This document shows positions 24,137-36,183 of a DNA stretch of 64,000 nt, one piece after another. The notes under the pieces were generated by a model. The model made no database searches and was not told the DNA's origin. It was given only the letters and a program-made list of their open reading frames with translations. Every line of letters begins with the position of its first letter. Positions within the stretch are counted from its first letter, which is position 1. Origin of the DNA: Margaritispora aquatica (taxonomy: Eukaryota > Ascomycota > Leotiomycetes > Helotiales > Discinellaceae); contig VJWN01000007.1 in assembly GCA_007644065.1 (NCBI GenBank), positions 1,890,167-1,954,166 on the forward strand, in the 5' to 3' direction. A program made the position numbers and the translations under genes.

Positions 24137-24484
24137 ATGCCCTCAGTGCACCTCCTTATATTTAGTTCTAGATGCTGTGTGAGGTATTATCAAGTGGCGA
24201 ACGACCCATACCCAAAATCAACGTACACCGTTAGGGTGTTGTCCAAGTTACTCGCAGTCCAATTTTTTATCTTGAAAGACAATTCGCATGTCTATATAGC
24301 AACTATTGGAGTATACCCACAAACGGCTGTACCGAGGGACATCCGCTTGATACTTGCGAGTGTGTCGACAGAACCAGATGCGGCAGGGCGAAGAAAGTTG
24401 GAGCCAATTCAACTTACTAAGCTCGTTGTTGTGACATACAGTGGCATTGTTGAAGATTGGGAAGACAGAACAATATGGACATGA
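24137..24484 (+). CDS. hypothetical small ORF
   Basis: A 115-codon open frame starts at an ATG with A at -3 (CTAAAATGCC), preceded by a CT/CA-rich leader-like stretch. The product is mixed hydrophobic and charged, has no signal peptide or motif I recognise, and no splice structure was evident. It lies between two unrelated genes. It may be a small orphan gene or chance; RNA-seq would decide. Confidence 0.25.
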   Translation: MPSVHLLIFSSRCCVRYYQVANDPYPKSTYTVRVLSKLLAVQFFILKDNSHVYIATIGVYPQTAVPRDIRLILASVSTEPDAAGRRKLEPIQLTKLVVVTYSGIVEDWEDRTIWT

Positions 24485-24772
24485 GGCATATAGTGTCAAG
24501 GTTGATATTTTTCCGTTCAGCTCTCATACCGAATCACATGATTATTGGGTATTTCAAAGAGGTTACCTACACAGGTTTTGTTTCATACAACACTGACCTT
24601 GTTGCCGACACAGTAAATACCAAAGCCGGCAAAAACTGGACTTTCTCCCCTACCAACCATCCCATGCGCGCCAGAAATCTTTGACCCTCGCTTTCCAACC
24701 AACTCCCAAGTCTACCATGAAGACCGTGACCAGTTGCTATGAATTATATCAATCAGCTCGTACTTTGGCCTA

Positions 24773-26658
24773 TTATAAATCCTCTTCCATCTCGACCCGA
24801 GAAATAGTAGTAGAAGGAGGCGGGGGCAGAGGTGTATGGGCGGCTTCAGCAGCTGCGAGAATTCCACCACCACCAACAGTGCTTGTGAATCCAGTACCAA
24901 GACGCTTTTGTAAAGTCTCCGCATCCATGTCGTATAAACTAGCTCGATGCTTCTTGAGAGGACTCCCGATAACCGAATCATCAGGCAAACTACCGAAGAC
25001 ATTATTTGGTAGGGTTTGAGGTGGTATTGGGATAGCGTTTGACTCTTGCTCGGATGGTGGTGGCGTCGCTCCGACTGAAGTAGATCCAAGTGAAGCTGGG
25101 GATTTTCGAGAGTTGGCGTTCAGTGGTTCAGCGGAATGCTGGCGCTTCAGCTAGATTAAAAGGTTAATACTGTTGTACACGTTCCGAATCAAATGAGTGA
25201 ATACCTTGATACGTCCTACACCATCGGCAAGTTCACCAGAAAACTTTGCATCTTCCGGGCTCAACAAGCCTTTCGGGTCTTTTTCGTCTTTCTCATCGAC
25301 ATCTTCCATTTTCGAAGCCATATTGTTTTCCTCATCATCCTCGTCACTGTCTTCAACCATTGCGGCACCCACGCTCCCATTACTCTTCTTCCTAGACTTG
25401 TTACGACGAGCTGTTGGATCATTATCTCTGAATGAGGAGAAGCCGACTGTTCCAGTGGACTTCAGTGGGTTCAGACCTGAGAAGTCTAGTTGTGTTGACC
25501 GCCTCTTTGCTGCAACTGGAACACCTTTTTGCTGCTTTGGTGATAATATCCCCATCTTTTGCAATTGTCCTAAGACGAATTAGTAGCTGGACTACAAACA
25601 GGCAAGATTTGCTTACTTTCACCCCTGTAGAAGAATGTAAACACAGCAAATGGTTTGTCTGGTCCATCAATGCCTGTCACGGTTTGCGTGCTGATTGACT
25701 TCGGATCCAGAGTCTTCGGCTTTGCGAAACTGGTCGTGTGGTCAATATCGGCCTCCTCACCCTTATTCCCATCCTCATCATCATCGTGAGCATCAAACTG
25801 TGGAGAATATTCACCCCTCTTGATCTCTCCAGATGCAAGAACTCTAAACATGGCAACCTTGATTTGACCAGCGGCCTCTGGAGGAGCATCATCATCAGAA
25901 TCGGTGCTAAAGCCTTCATCGTCATCAGATATCTTCTCCACAGGTGAATGTTCGTCATCACCATATCGTAGTACATCTCGAGCACCATTTCCTTTGGCTC
26001 CCAAGACCTTCTTCATTTCGTCATCGCTGCCTTCTTCTTCTCTCCGGCGTCTTCGACGCTTCTCAAATTTCTGTCTTCGTTTCTCGATTTTCGCTGCGGC
26101 ATCCTGACCATCCAAATCCAAGCCATTCAACCAGCGCTCCAGTCCGACCTCACGGAACAAGAACTCCCTCTCGGCAAGACCACCACCTTCAGTATCAGGC
26201 ACTTGAACCCAGCGTGAGTTTACCCAAGTCTCCTCACCTGGACGCAAAAGCGTAGCAACCTCCTCCTTTGCTCGGCCATCAAAGTAAATGTAGGCAGCAA
26301 TGGTTTCGTTCTCCGATTTCGTGATGGGTATGTAAGGTCCGATAGTCCCAACAGGCCCTCCTCTCTGCGAGGCCACACCGGGCAAACCTGCAACTATTTG
26401 AGGTGTGGGAAAAGGATCTTGGCTCGTGGCTTTGGGTTGGGAGTATGGGACCGAGAGACCTGGCGTGAGAAGGGTAATTGAAATAGCAAATTTTGCAGGT
26501 TCAGGTTTGTCGGACGATTTATCTGTTGGAACCTTTGGCTTTGGGACTGGGATATATGTATTGACGCGTGAAACTCTGGACTGCTTTTGCACAGAGTATT
26601 CTGGGAGCGGAGCTCCCTCGGCGTGAACGCTGACCGCAATACCTTTAAAGCACGGCAT
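24773..26658 (-). CDS. DUF7918-like conserved fungal protein
   Basis: Three exons, 25617-26658, 25205-25569 and 24773-25150, with 47- and 54-bp GT-AG introns, give 594 residues. The N-terminus (MPCFKGIAVSVHAEGAPLPEY) and the FTFFYRGERQLQKMGIL element at the first exon junction (near residue 348) resemble fungal proteins annotated as DUF7918. In those a similar FKYRS..LLKA.GII segment ends a beta-rich domain. About residues 190-225 are strongly basic (KRRQKFEKRRRRRREEE), which suits a nuclear localisation signal. Acidic runs follow, and the C-terminus is Pro/Ser-rich. Molecular function is unknown to me. It is divergent from NTF2 across about 1.5 kb. Confidence 0.8.
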
Positions 26659-28131
26659 TTCTCGGTGTCGAAGCTTAGACTGAGGAGCTGTGGACTATCC
26701 TCAAGGTCAAGTATACTGTGAGTTTGACGTAGTCGTTGTTAAAGAAGTCGAGGCTTGAATTTGACCTTGGTCTAGAGAAGCGCTGTCGCGGGTCAAGAAG
26801 TGCAAGGCACTCTACTCTCTGGTGACCAAATGACGAGGTATTTCAGCAGTTACCCAGTGTATTTCGCAAACCGCAGATTGCAGGCTGCTGATAAGAGGAT
26901 TTGCTGTTTTTCTTCTGAAAAGATAATCAACGATTGAATCTGACAAGGGAATGTGGGAGGCGTTAATATTCAGCAGCAGAGTTGGTGGTGCTCTTCTTCT
27001 GGGGTTGTCAACTCGTTTGGGGAAAGACGCGGCGAATTTAGGCCAGGATAATGTAGGTGAACAATGAGCCTCAGAGCGGTCACAATTGGAACATTTCTAC
27101 CAACGCCGGCGTATATTCCGAGACATTGGCATTTTATTACCAAAAGGTATAGCGCATTTTGATATCGATCTGGCATTCTATTTTCCAAGGCGGTAAAAAC
27201 GCAATCAATGGTCAATTCAGCTCAATATTCATGGTATCATTGTAAACTTCATATATTTGTCTGGCAATAACTAGATTAACACAGCTTCCTAGGCAGGATT
27301 TTTGCGCAAGGCAAGAAAGTTAAGAGATTGAACGAAAAAATCTCTCCTCTGCTGCATACAAATTTGCATGTATCCACGATTGCTATTTCCCATGCGGTCC
27401 CCTCCACTGAACAAACCTGCCAACTACAAAGGCGTATTCGAAAAATCTTATGCGCCACTATTGTTGACCTACTGTACAGAGTATGGCATCTATGTATTAT
27501 ATTAGCAAATGTGCTCGCTATACAAATGCTGTGAATGAGAAGTGGTGTATCATAGTAAGTCAGACTGTTGAGCTTGATAATTTGATTTATATCGACATGG
27601 AGAATTCCGCTGGCCGTTCTTAATGGAAGGTTTTGTCATCATGAAATTGGAAGATCGTGTAGAGAAAGAAAGATCGGTAACATACCAAAGCAAATACGCA
27701 GAAAATCTCCGTGCTGTTGTAGCAAACTGCAGAATTATTTATTACCGCACCTGGGTCATGAAAAGATCCATTTGATTCATGCCATGCATGTTAAAAACAT
27801 TGCTTTATGGCATGATGGCGCAGATACTGATGCGCTGTCATAACTGAACCTGCGTCTGTGGTTTGGTGTGGAATTGATGTTGACAGGTGTGTGTGGTGGT
27901 GGGAAGGAAATGTTTAAATACATCGAGCTTCCAATTTTTGAAGCTAGTCCGATCTAGTCCAACCTGAACTTGATCTGACTGTGAGTTGCGAACGCGACCC
28001 TAAGCCTGAGCCTGAGCCTGAGTCGGAGCCTCATGAGAAAATTACCCCACCAGTCCATCTTCCAACACAAACACCACATAGATCAACCAGCACATATTCG
28101 ATTTCTCACAGTTCCCCGCTAATCTTTCAAA
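26659..28131. other. long divergent promoter region, DUF7918-like gene / NTF2
   Basis: No gene is supportable. A short hexamer repeat (GAGCCT)n lies at about 28,002-28,030 in the probable NTF2 promoter. The final 100 bp are a typical C/A-rich leader. Confidence 0.6.
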
Positions 28132-28763
28132 ATGGCCGATTTTCTTAACATCGCTAGTAAGTGAACATCAGCTAGAATCACCATGCTCTTCTATGTCGCA
28201 TAACGATTGTAAAAACAGTCGTAGCTAATATCATGCCCCGCAGAGCAATTCACCGAGTTCTACTACAACACCTTCGATTCGGATCGAAAGCAGTTGGCTC
28301 CGCTCTACGTGAGTGATATCGAATCTAGGATCTTCTACTTTCAATAACAAATCTAGCGCGAGAACTCTATGTTGACATTTGAATCTGCTTCTATTGCAGG
28401 CGCTACTGGCATTGTTGACAAGCTCTCAGTAGGCTTCCACTCCTAGCAAACCTCCGCTTTTGGAAAATGAATGTGTACTGACCATGTCCGAAGAATCTTC
28501 CATTCCAGCAGGTCAAGCACCAAGTGTCTACTCTTGATGCCCAACCATCGTCCGAACAGGGTGGGATCTTAATTTTGATCACTGGTGCGCTTCTGGTATG
28601 ATTTGATTCGAGACAATGAAACAGCTGTATGGCCGCTAATGGTTGCATATAGGTCGATGAGGAACAGCGGCCGATGAATTACAGTCAGACTTTCCAGCTT
28701 CTGCCCGATGGTCAAGGAAGTTACTTCATCTTCAACGATATCTTCAAGCTGGTATTCGGATAG
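28132..28763 (+). CDS. NTF2: nuclear transport factor 2
   Basis: Five small exons (28132-28156, 28244-28308, 28357-28428, 28494-28595, 28653-28763) give 124 residues, the family's usual size. Ntf2 carries Ran-GDP into the nucleus and binds FxFG nucleoporins. The reconstructed protein shows AKQFTEFYYNTFD near the N-terminus, then NSMLTFES, VKHQVSTLDAQPS and GSYFIFNDIFKLVFG at the end, all characteristic. All four introns are GT-AG and phases are consistent. The ATG is preceded by CAAA. The gene is intron-dense compared with its neighbours, which often goes with high expression in fungi. Confidence 0.97.
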
Positions 28764-29745
28764 ATTCTGCGAGATCTGGCTTGGGTACTTGGGCAGGTGA
28801 AAGGGGCCGACTTTGTCTTTCCAGCTTTATACCGAGTTTTAGAGGAAGGTTGATTTGGCTTTGATGTTATGGGGCGACGTAGAGCGACCTTTGCTTTCTA
28901 GTAACCTATTGGTGCTGGACCTCGGAGTTTTACAATTGATAGCCAAATACGAAGTATTGAGTCGACTCGTGCCTTGGTATTGTGGTATCTTGAGTTTCAA
29001 ATAAATTATTTCCCCGTCTTCCTTGTCGATGCGCATTTGGAAGGGTTGAGGATTGTACCAGTACCTAAGTGCCTATCAAAAAGAAATAATTCCAAACGCG
29101 AACACTCCCTGCTTAGGAGTACACATACCAACAACCAGATCGATTGCACTGGTTTCATGTATCGAACCGGGCTCTAGGTAAACAAGTACCTTCGAACAAA
29201 GGCAGACATAACTTTGTCTATGTGATCTTGCTGCTTTATATCACAATACAACATCATATACGAAAGGTTGTGGAGCACATATTGATCGTAGCAGTAGTTT
29301 GGGAAGTAATTTTTCTCTTTATAAAAAGCTCTGTCAGTATTGTGGTTAATGATTTACTTTCGTGAACGAGTTTTGTGATTCTGTCAAGATAACTCATCAT
29401 TGTCATTGAGGGAATACGTTGGTTGCCTAGACACAGACCAGACATTTCTTTTCCAGCATTTGGAACGCGACTACTGTACTTTCGAGGCTGACTGGTTCTG
29501 GCAACGTACGCGGCATCCGAGCTCTCTTCAAGCACAACCTCAACAAACTCGAAGACTATTCTCGATCCTATCGAACAACACAATTGCCTCACTGTAATTA
29601 TTACATCTCAGAATTCGCCAGAAACTTCCGCAGGCAGGGAATTTCGAAGCAATACTCTCGAAGTCGGCAAAAAGGAGGGCAACAAGCTCATCTGTTACAT
29701 CGAACCACCTGTCCAACACCTTTGGGTCCATCATCAATCGCAGAT
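28764..29745. other. intergenic region, NTF2 to TVP18
   Basis: No gene is recognised. Open frames on the minus strand at 29,254-29,773 overlap the TVP18 leader and were rejected. The last 250 bp look like a TVP18 5' leader. Confidence 0.5.
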
Positions 29746-30488
29746 ATGACGATCGCCGAAGAGTTTGCGACAAGAAATTTCAGTGAGAACCCTCCCAGAA
29801 GAACCATGGCTTGAAAGTCCCAACTAATGATGATTGTAGGTATCTATGGTCAATGGTACGTACAATGCTCCACAGTTCCGCTCCAGATGGCTTCCGACTT
29901 GCGCCATCAAAGCTTCTTAGCTATCCCCAAATCTAGTGCAGCTACATAAGAAACACTACAAACATTAGAGTAATATGGATTGGCTCGACTGCTCTGCTAT
30001 CACGGTTTGTTGATGAGAACTTGCTGATGTGGTGGCCATAGGACGGGAGTGATCTGTATATTCCTGTGCTTTGCATTGGGAATATCGCATCTTTTCCATG
30101 TCAGCATCATGATCTTGTTCGGTGCCTTCTGCCTGTAGGTTTTACTACTCTAGTTACATGTGTACATTTCTAATGTCGTTTGTACAGAGCAAGCTCTTTC
30201 CTCATCATTTTCATCGAGATTCCACTTCTCCTCCGCATTTGCCCTACGTCTGCTAAATTCGACACATTCATGCGCCGGTTCACCACGAACTACATGCGCG
30301 CTGGAATCTACATGGCCATGGGCATCATCCAATGGCTTAGTTTGATTCATGAAGCTTCAAGCTTAATTGCGGCAGCAGTTATGCTTACCCTCGCAGCATC
30401 TTTCTACGCATTGGCCGGTGTAAAAGGCCAGGGATTCGTCGGAAGCAAGACACTTGGTGGGCAAGGAGTCGCACAGATGATCATCTAA
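29746..30488 (+). CDS. TVP18: Golgi membrane protein Tvp18
   Basis: Four exons (29746-29782, 29840-29855, 30042-30134, 30188-30488) give 148 residues, the normal length. The second exon is only 16 nt (encoding IYGQ plus split codons) and is followed by a 186-bp intron, long for this window. Tvp18 is a small four-helix integral membrane protein of late Golgi compartments linked to vesicle trafficking. The protein begins MTIAEEFATRNFS, has GVICIFLCFALGISHLFH as an early helix, and the family block RICPTSAKFDTFMRRFTTNYMR. It ends with GSKTLGGQGVAQMII. All splice sites are GT-AG. Confidence 0.95.
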
Positions 30489-32989
30489 GGCCGGAGCAGC
30501 AGAGATGAGGAGTGTGGAGGTCGAAAGGCCGTCAATTTGGGACGCATTGGGCAATGGTATTCGACATGGAACTCCTACAAGATCGAAGTTTGCATCTGGG
30601 ACGGAGCACATTGGCGTTTCGGATTATGCTGCTGGTTAAACTGGCTGGGCGATGGATTTATACTATTGGGAGACTGTTACTGAGATCTCGCATTGTTGTA
30701 AGACTACGTTTATGCCTCATTCTCGTCGAAGAATCTTTTGAAAGGGGCTGTTAGTTGTATCCACGATGTAAGCAAGGGGAAAAAAGGGTGCTTTGAAATG
30801 TTTGCAAACGGCTGAATATATTCTTCCAATCAATTCCGGTCAATGTTCTTCGTCCAAGGTGTGCTCGTCGAACGATGGTCTTGCCATCCAAACCAGGGCA
30901 CACGAAAGGTGCCAGTATCTTTGTGATGGTGACACTTGGGTCCAGTCCATGTATAGCTTTACGGAAAGCAGAATTTTGCCTTGGCTTCATCGCAGCATTA
31001 GCATCTAGGGACAGGACTAACACCAACGAGAAATCTCTTGACGTGGTGTTAAAATGCGAGGTTACATTCCAAATGATATATTGATTGCTCAGATGTATCA
31101 ACCAGCCACAGAAATGACTCGACACATTTAATTCTCCTCCAACTTGAGACACACCGTAAGCTAGCCAGTGAACAGTAGAAGCTGTGAATATCCAATAATG
31201 CAGGTGGGTTGGCGACTCAAACAGCTTCGGCGGCAGGTCGGCTACGTGTGGCTTCAAGTTCTTTATAAGAACGGAAGCAATGGAGTCGATGGCGTTAATG
31301 TGTCTTTATGGGCCACCAGCTCCGTGGTCAGCAGAATCCCTCTCAACGTGCATTAGGAAAAGCAGATAGAAATTTCCTGCAGAAAATCACGCATCTACTA
31401 GTGATTATTACGAGTAGGGATACGAGAATGAGCCACGATGAGATGGATGCTTGATCATGACAGTGACGTGACGACGATGAGCTGCAGCATTCTCTTTCCA
31501 ATGATCATGATCCCAAGCATCAAGGTCAGCAGCAGCTGCAACAGAGTGGATTCTGGATCTTTTTGGGCGGGGCAAATGGGGGGTCGAGGTGGGCTTTTTT
31601 CTTTCCCCTGTGATGCGGCGCATCGATGCAAGCGGTAGAGAATGGAGAGGGTGACAGGCAAATAATAATTGCGCTTTGAGGTTTAAGCCCATTCGGGAGG
31701 TCGTAGAACCTAGAACTCCAATAATTCTTCTCCATTATTACCATCTAGAGGCTTGTGAGTGGCTGAGACGAGATAGAAAGTTGAAGAGCAGGTAGATAGA
31801 AATTGGAATGTTTGCACACACACATGTCTACTCTGGACAATAGGTAGGTAGGTGCCTAGGTAATAGACAATGTTAGAAAACTTATAATTTGGTTAACTAG
31901 TGAAAAACTCAGGAATAACAGAACACCCACAAACTTAATAAGAAACTGGAAGTGAGGAAGTTCAACAATGGGGACAGGATAGAACTCTCGGATCCCAGTC
32001 AAGCTGTAAATGCAAGCCAAGGTCAAAGAAGTCCCATTCCAGTTCCAACTCAAGTTCCAGTTCCAGTTCCAGTTTTCACCACTTAATGACGAGCCCCAAC
32101 CCCAACCCCAATGACTCTAGCGTCATTGCGTACGAAAGAAATAGGGTAGAGTAGGCAGAGTAAGGTGCCTCGTACGGAGTAGTCCAAGTCCAGTTCAAAA
32201 CCAGTCCAAGTCCAGGTTTCCAATTTTGGTGGCAGATCACCTGCTCTAAGAATACTTTTAGCTTATTGCGTAGCATGTCACCAGGTAGGAAGGGAAGGGA
32301 AGGGAAGGTACTTATTACCTTTTAATACTACCTACCTACTGCTTGAACTTTGATCTCCATTCCCCTCTCCCCTTTCCCCAATTAACTTTCTACTCAATTC
32401 TCAACACATTACTCTGCCGTTGAAACAATTGAAACACTACTTACGCAGTACATTGCAAACAACTGTCTCAATTTCAAGCCGGAGAACCATCAATCATAAC
32501 CTCCAAACCTTCTACACTCAATCAACTGCAATTGTAGCTGCTCGAAGTAAGTGTGTCCTGCATCAGTACCCGATTATTACACCACAACCGTTTCTATTCG
32601 AACCTTCCAAACCTCGTCACCAAGATTGTCCAGATTGTGTGACAGCTGTGAACAACATGTCAGATCTCAGCTGCTCATTTGGCAAGATCAAAGCATTGCA
32701 CGTTGCCAGCTCTCTGCTCAGCTCCACAGAGTCTGGGCAAAGACAACACGGTCCGGTCATGAGGTGGAAAGCACTTTAGCCAACGAATGCACGAGGCATG
32801 GCATTGCATGCCACACCGTCTCACCTCTCCTGGAGCTCGGTTTTCGACCTCTTATCTGACCTGCATACTGGCAGATTGGCCATGCATCCGTGCCTACGGT
32901 CACTCTTCATGCATAAATAACTGACTAGGTCCCAGAAAAGAGAGCTTCGAAATTTCCTCAATTGTACCACAAGAACTTATTACAACACA
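30489..32989. other. long intergenic region and AIM21 leader
   Basis: No convincing gene was found. Short simple repeats occur: AGTTCCAGTTCC units at about 32,040-32,075, (GGGAA)n at about 32,286-32,308, and GGTAGGTAGG-type motifs at about 31,843-31,860 and 32,326-32,340. The CT-rich stretch at about 32,340-32,410 looks like a transcription start region for AIM21. Confidence 0.5.
32546..32928 (+). other. probable 5'-UTR intron of AIM21
   Basis: A strong donor (GAA|GTAAGTG) at 32,546 and a branch point plus acceptor (CTGACTAG) ending at 32,928 bracket this 383-bp stretch upstream of the AIM21 ATG. It contains stray ATGs and stops that splicing would remove. This is inferred from splice sites only. 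Confidence 0.45.
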
Positions 32990-35900
32990 ATGTCGACTGC
33001 CATGCCACAAGTGCCTCCTAGGCCTCAAAAAAGCCAGGAAACTCCAGCTGCAAGCGGTGCAACTCTGGGCAGCGAAATGCCAAAAGTTCCTCCTCGCCCA
33101 ATTAATCGTCGTCTTGACCGCTCAATGTCACCACATCGCGAGAGCTATGCCCGATCACCTCTTAACGAGGCTCCATTCCTTGGAAACCATAGCAACTCGA
33201 ATAGGAGTTCTCTACATGTAGCAGATAACACCAATCTGTCTGCATCAGATCTTCCACGCCGTCCACCTAGTGTTTCTCTGCCATCAATTGGTCAAGAAGG
33301 AAACGAATACGACGCAGCCTTTGAAGCTCCTGATGAGCTAGGCACTTCGCCCACACAACTGCGTGGTATTGCAAACGATCTTAAGCTACATGCTCCAAAA
33401 CCTTCTCTCCCAGTGTCCAGCGCAAAGCAACGAGTTTCTACCGTTACACGCACAGATTCCGGTCAAGCTGCATCATTTGGCATTGGCAAGGCTACTAGCC
33501 AAGATGATAAAGATCCCTCTTCAAGGCCTTTGAAGGCTAAAGCCAGTTTTGCTAGTCAAACATCAAACAGCACAGAGCGTCGCCCATCAAGCGTCGACAG
33601 TGAGCATGGTATTCCCGAAATTGGTCAGCGTGTGCCAATGTACCCACACGCTGGCGATGTGCAGGCTCCGTCTCCATCTCCATTTGCTCAGCAATTTCCT
33701 GCTGGCGTTGGATTTCACAACGATGGCACGAAACCAAGACACCATGGCCGTAGAACGAGTGCTCGTGGACAAGAAATTCCCGCTGACGCATAGTAAGTTG
33801 AGATACGGCCCTACTTAGTGATATTGAAAACTTCAAACCATGATCGAATTTCCGCTAACATACCTTTAGTGGTCGTTATGGACACGGTGTTGCTGTTCCT
33901 CATGATCGTTTCGAAAGGGCTTATTACGAGAAACACCCAGAACTTTTTAAGAAAGAACTCGGTCAATACGGAGAGGGTCGTCCAGAATGGGCTATGAGTA
34001 GTGAAGATTTGAACAGGATTGTTCGAGACACCGCCAGCCGTGGTTCTGGCTTTGGTAAGGCAAACAATTTTGTGGTATGCACATTAAGTGTTCCAACAGT
34101 CTAATGAAAACTAGGAACATCACCAGCCGTTATGTCCACACCAAGCGAGCAGATTGGTTTCCAGGCGTCTGAAGAATATACATCCCGTATGTCATCACCT
34201 CGCCCACAAGCACCTGGATTCAATACCGCACATTCCAATGCATCCGAAACACATGTTGATTCTCCACTCAAACATGAATCGTCATCACTGGATACCAAAA
34301 GCAAGACCGAGATCGAAGGCACCTTGTCAAGAAGTCTCGACGCACCGTCACAGTCGTCTTTGTCGAGCGGGGCTGAAGATGACGATGTCATTCACGTGGA
34401 AGATCCTGGACGCAGGTATAACAAGATCTATGGTGCGGATAATTCTATGCAATCTGCCGAGGATCTTGGAGTACACTCCGATATTCAGGATGACGATGAC
34501 CATTATGGTGCCCCAATCTTAGCTTCGGATGAAGTTGCTAAGGAACCTTTTGGGTGGGAGCTCCTACCAGCTGTGTCTCCTATGAATGACCGCAGAGGAA
34601 GTGGCTACGATGAGTATTCGTATCACCAGCAGCGATCTGAGAGATCTGGTAGTGGAACAAGTCAAAATGGTAGCAGACCTTCCAGTCGACCAGGCAGTAT
34701 TCATGGAACTGTTCCAGGTCTTAGACTTCCGGAAGGTACACCATTGGAAGATCTTCATGAATATGAGCCATTGTTTCCAGAGGAGAATAAACCGGTCGGG
34801 CTCGAAAAGCCACTAACTGCAGCCGACAAATTCAAGCGTCCAGAGTTGAAGAACCGCAGATTCCCTAGCCAAGACATCTGGGAGGACACACCTAATAGTC
34901 TACAGTATACTGCTGAAGTTTCCACTCCACAGCTACCGGAGGATGTCGATGACTCTCCAAAAGCTCGAGGTGTCGAGACGGATGCCCAAGCCTTTGCTAG
35001 ACGACAAGAAGAGCTTGCCGAACGAGAATCTCGTAGCTCAGAGAGTTTCCTCCATAAAGAAAAAAAACATTGGTCAAATAAGGCCCACCTAGTTGCAGAG
35101 ACAAGACCCGGTCTAAAACAACGATTTCCCAGCAGAGATATTTGGGAAGACACGCCAGACAGCTTGCAGCTGGAGACGACTGTTGCCGGTCCTCAATCCG
35201 ATGATCAGGACATCATCAGCCCTCCAAGCGATATTCCAACGACGGGTATGTACCTTCAGAAAGCTCCTGCTATGTCACCCGTTCTTGGTGAAGAAGTTAT
35301 TGGGGCAAAGCCTCATATTCCTGCTCGACCCGTGAAATCTAAACCGTCGGAATCTCTTGAGAAGTCGCAGCCAATAGTTCCTGATCGACCGCAGACAAAG
35401 AGCAAGCCCCAAGTACCGGCCAGACCATCAAAACCAATTGCTCGAGATTCTTCGGAAGGCGTTCTATTATCTACTGTTGCTTCGAATTCCTCGGCAAAAT
35501 CTGTCGGTTCTGACACGAATAGTGTGGCCGCTGCTGCTGCCACTAAGTCAAAACCGCCCGTACCATCAAGGCCGATGGGCAGCAAGATTGCAGCTCTTCA
35601 AGGTGGCTTCATGGCAGATTTGAATAAGCGCTTGCAACTCGGTGCACAGCCTCTAAAGAAAGAGGAGCCTGCAGCAGATGAGAAAGTAGAAGAGAAGGAG
35701 AAAACTCCGTTGGTCGATGCTAGAAAGGGAAGAGCTCGGGGCCCTGCTCGAAGAGCCCCTGCAAAGAGCCCGGCGCCAGCGACGGCTGACACTGTTGATT
35801 CTGCAGCATCAATGTGCTTCTCGATACCAACAATGTCATGGGAACTTGATCCCGAGGATGACTTTGTGCACGTCGCATCTCCAGCCCAGGAGAAGGCTTC

Positions 35901-36183
35901 CAAGGTTGCCAGTAATGCAGAAGTTCCCAGTCTTGTGACAAACACTGCGGGTGAAGATCTACATGAAGTCTCAGAGCTTGCTCCTCCCGCGGCTCATATT
36001 GAGCACGCGGACGAAGCAGAGAAGGAAGCTGAAGATCAAATCGAGGATGAGGAGATCGAGCCAGTTCACAAAGTTGTCCAGCCTCCAGCCATGGCAAAAA
36101 GCAGTCTGCTTGCTCTTGACGACGAAGAAGATGATTTGTCTGCGTCAACGGCAACTCTAAAACCTACTAAGGAGGTTGAGTAG
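32990..36183 (+). CDS. AIM21: Aim21-like actin-regulating protein
   Basis: Three exons, 32990-33792, 33870-34054 and 34115-36183, give 1018 residues. Aim21 is a disordered, proline-rich cortical actin patch component that in yeast works with Tda2 to restrain barbed-end assembly through capping protein. Visible features are repeated short PxVPPRP/PxVPxRP motifs at the N-terminus and at about 740-820, which suit SH3 partners. A conserved block encoded mainly by exon 2, YGRYGHGVAVPHDRFERAYY, follows. A duplicated motif, FPSQDIWEDTPNSLQ near 579, recurs as FPSRDIWEDTPDSLQ near 665. The Aim21 signature KIAALQGGFMADLNKRLQLG is near 819. The C-terminus is acidic. A 5'-UTR intron is likely. Confidence 0.9.

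Noticed and set aside
29254..29773. two overlapping minus-strand frames that look partly protein-like
   Set aside because: They overlap the TVP18 start and leader, are in different frames with no splice sites joining them, and match no family I know.
30751..31257. 168-codon minus-strand open frame
   Set aside because: It opens with TTG, has no recognisable domain or splice context and is only moderately protein-like; probably chance.
32420..32779. 119-codon plus-strand frame upstream of AIM21
   Set aside because: TTG start and interrupted by a strong donor site; better read as 5' leader and UTR intron.
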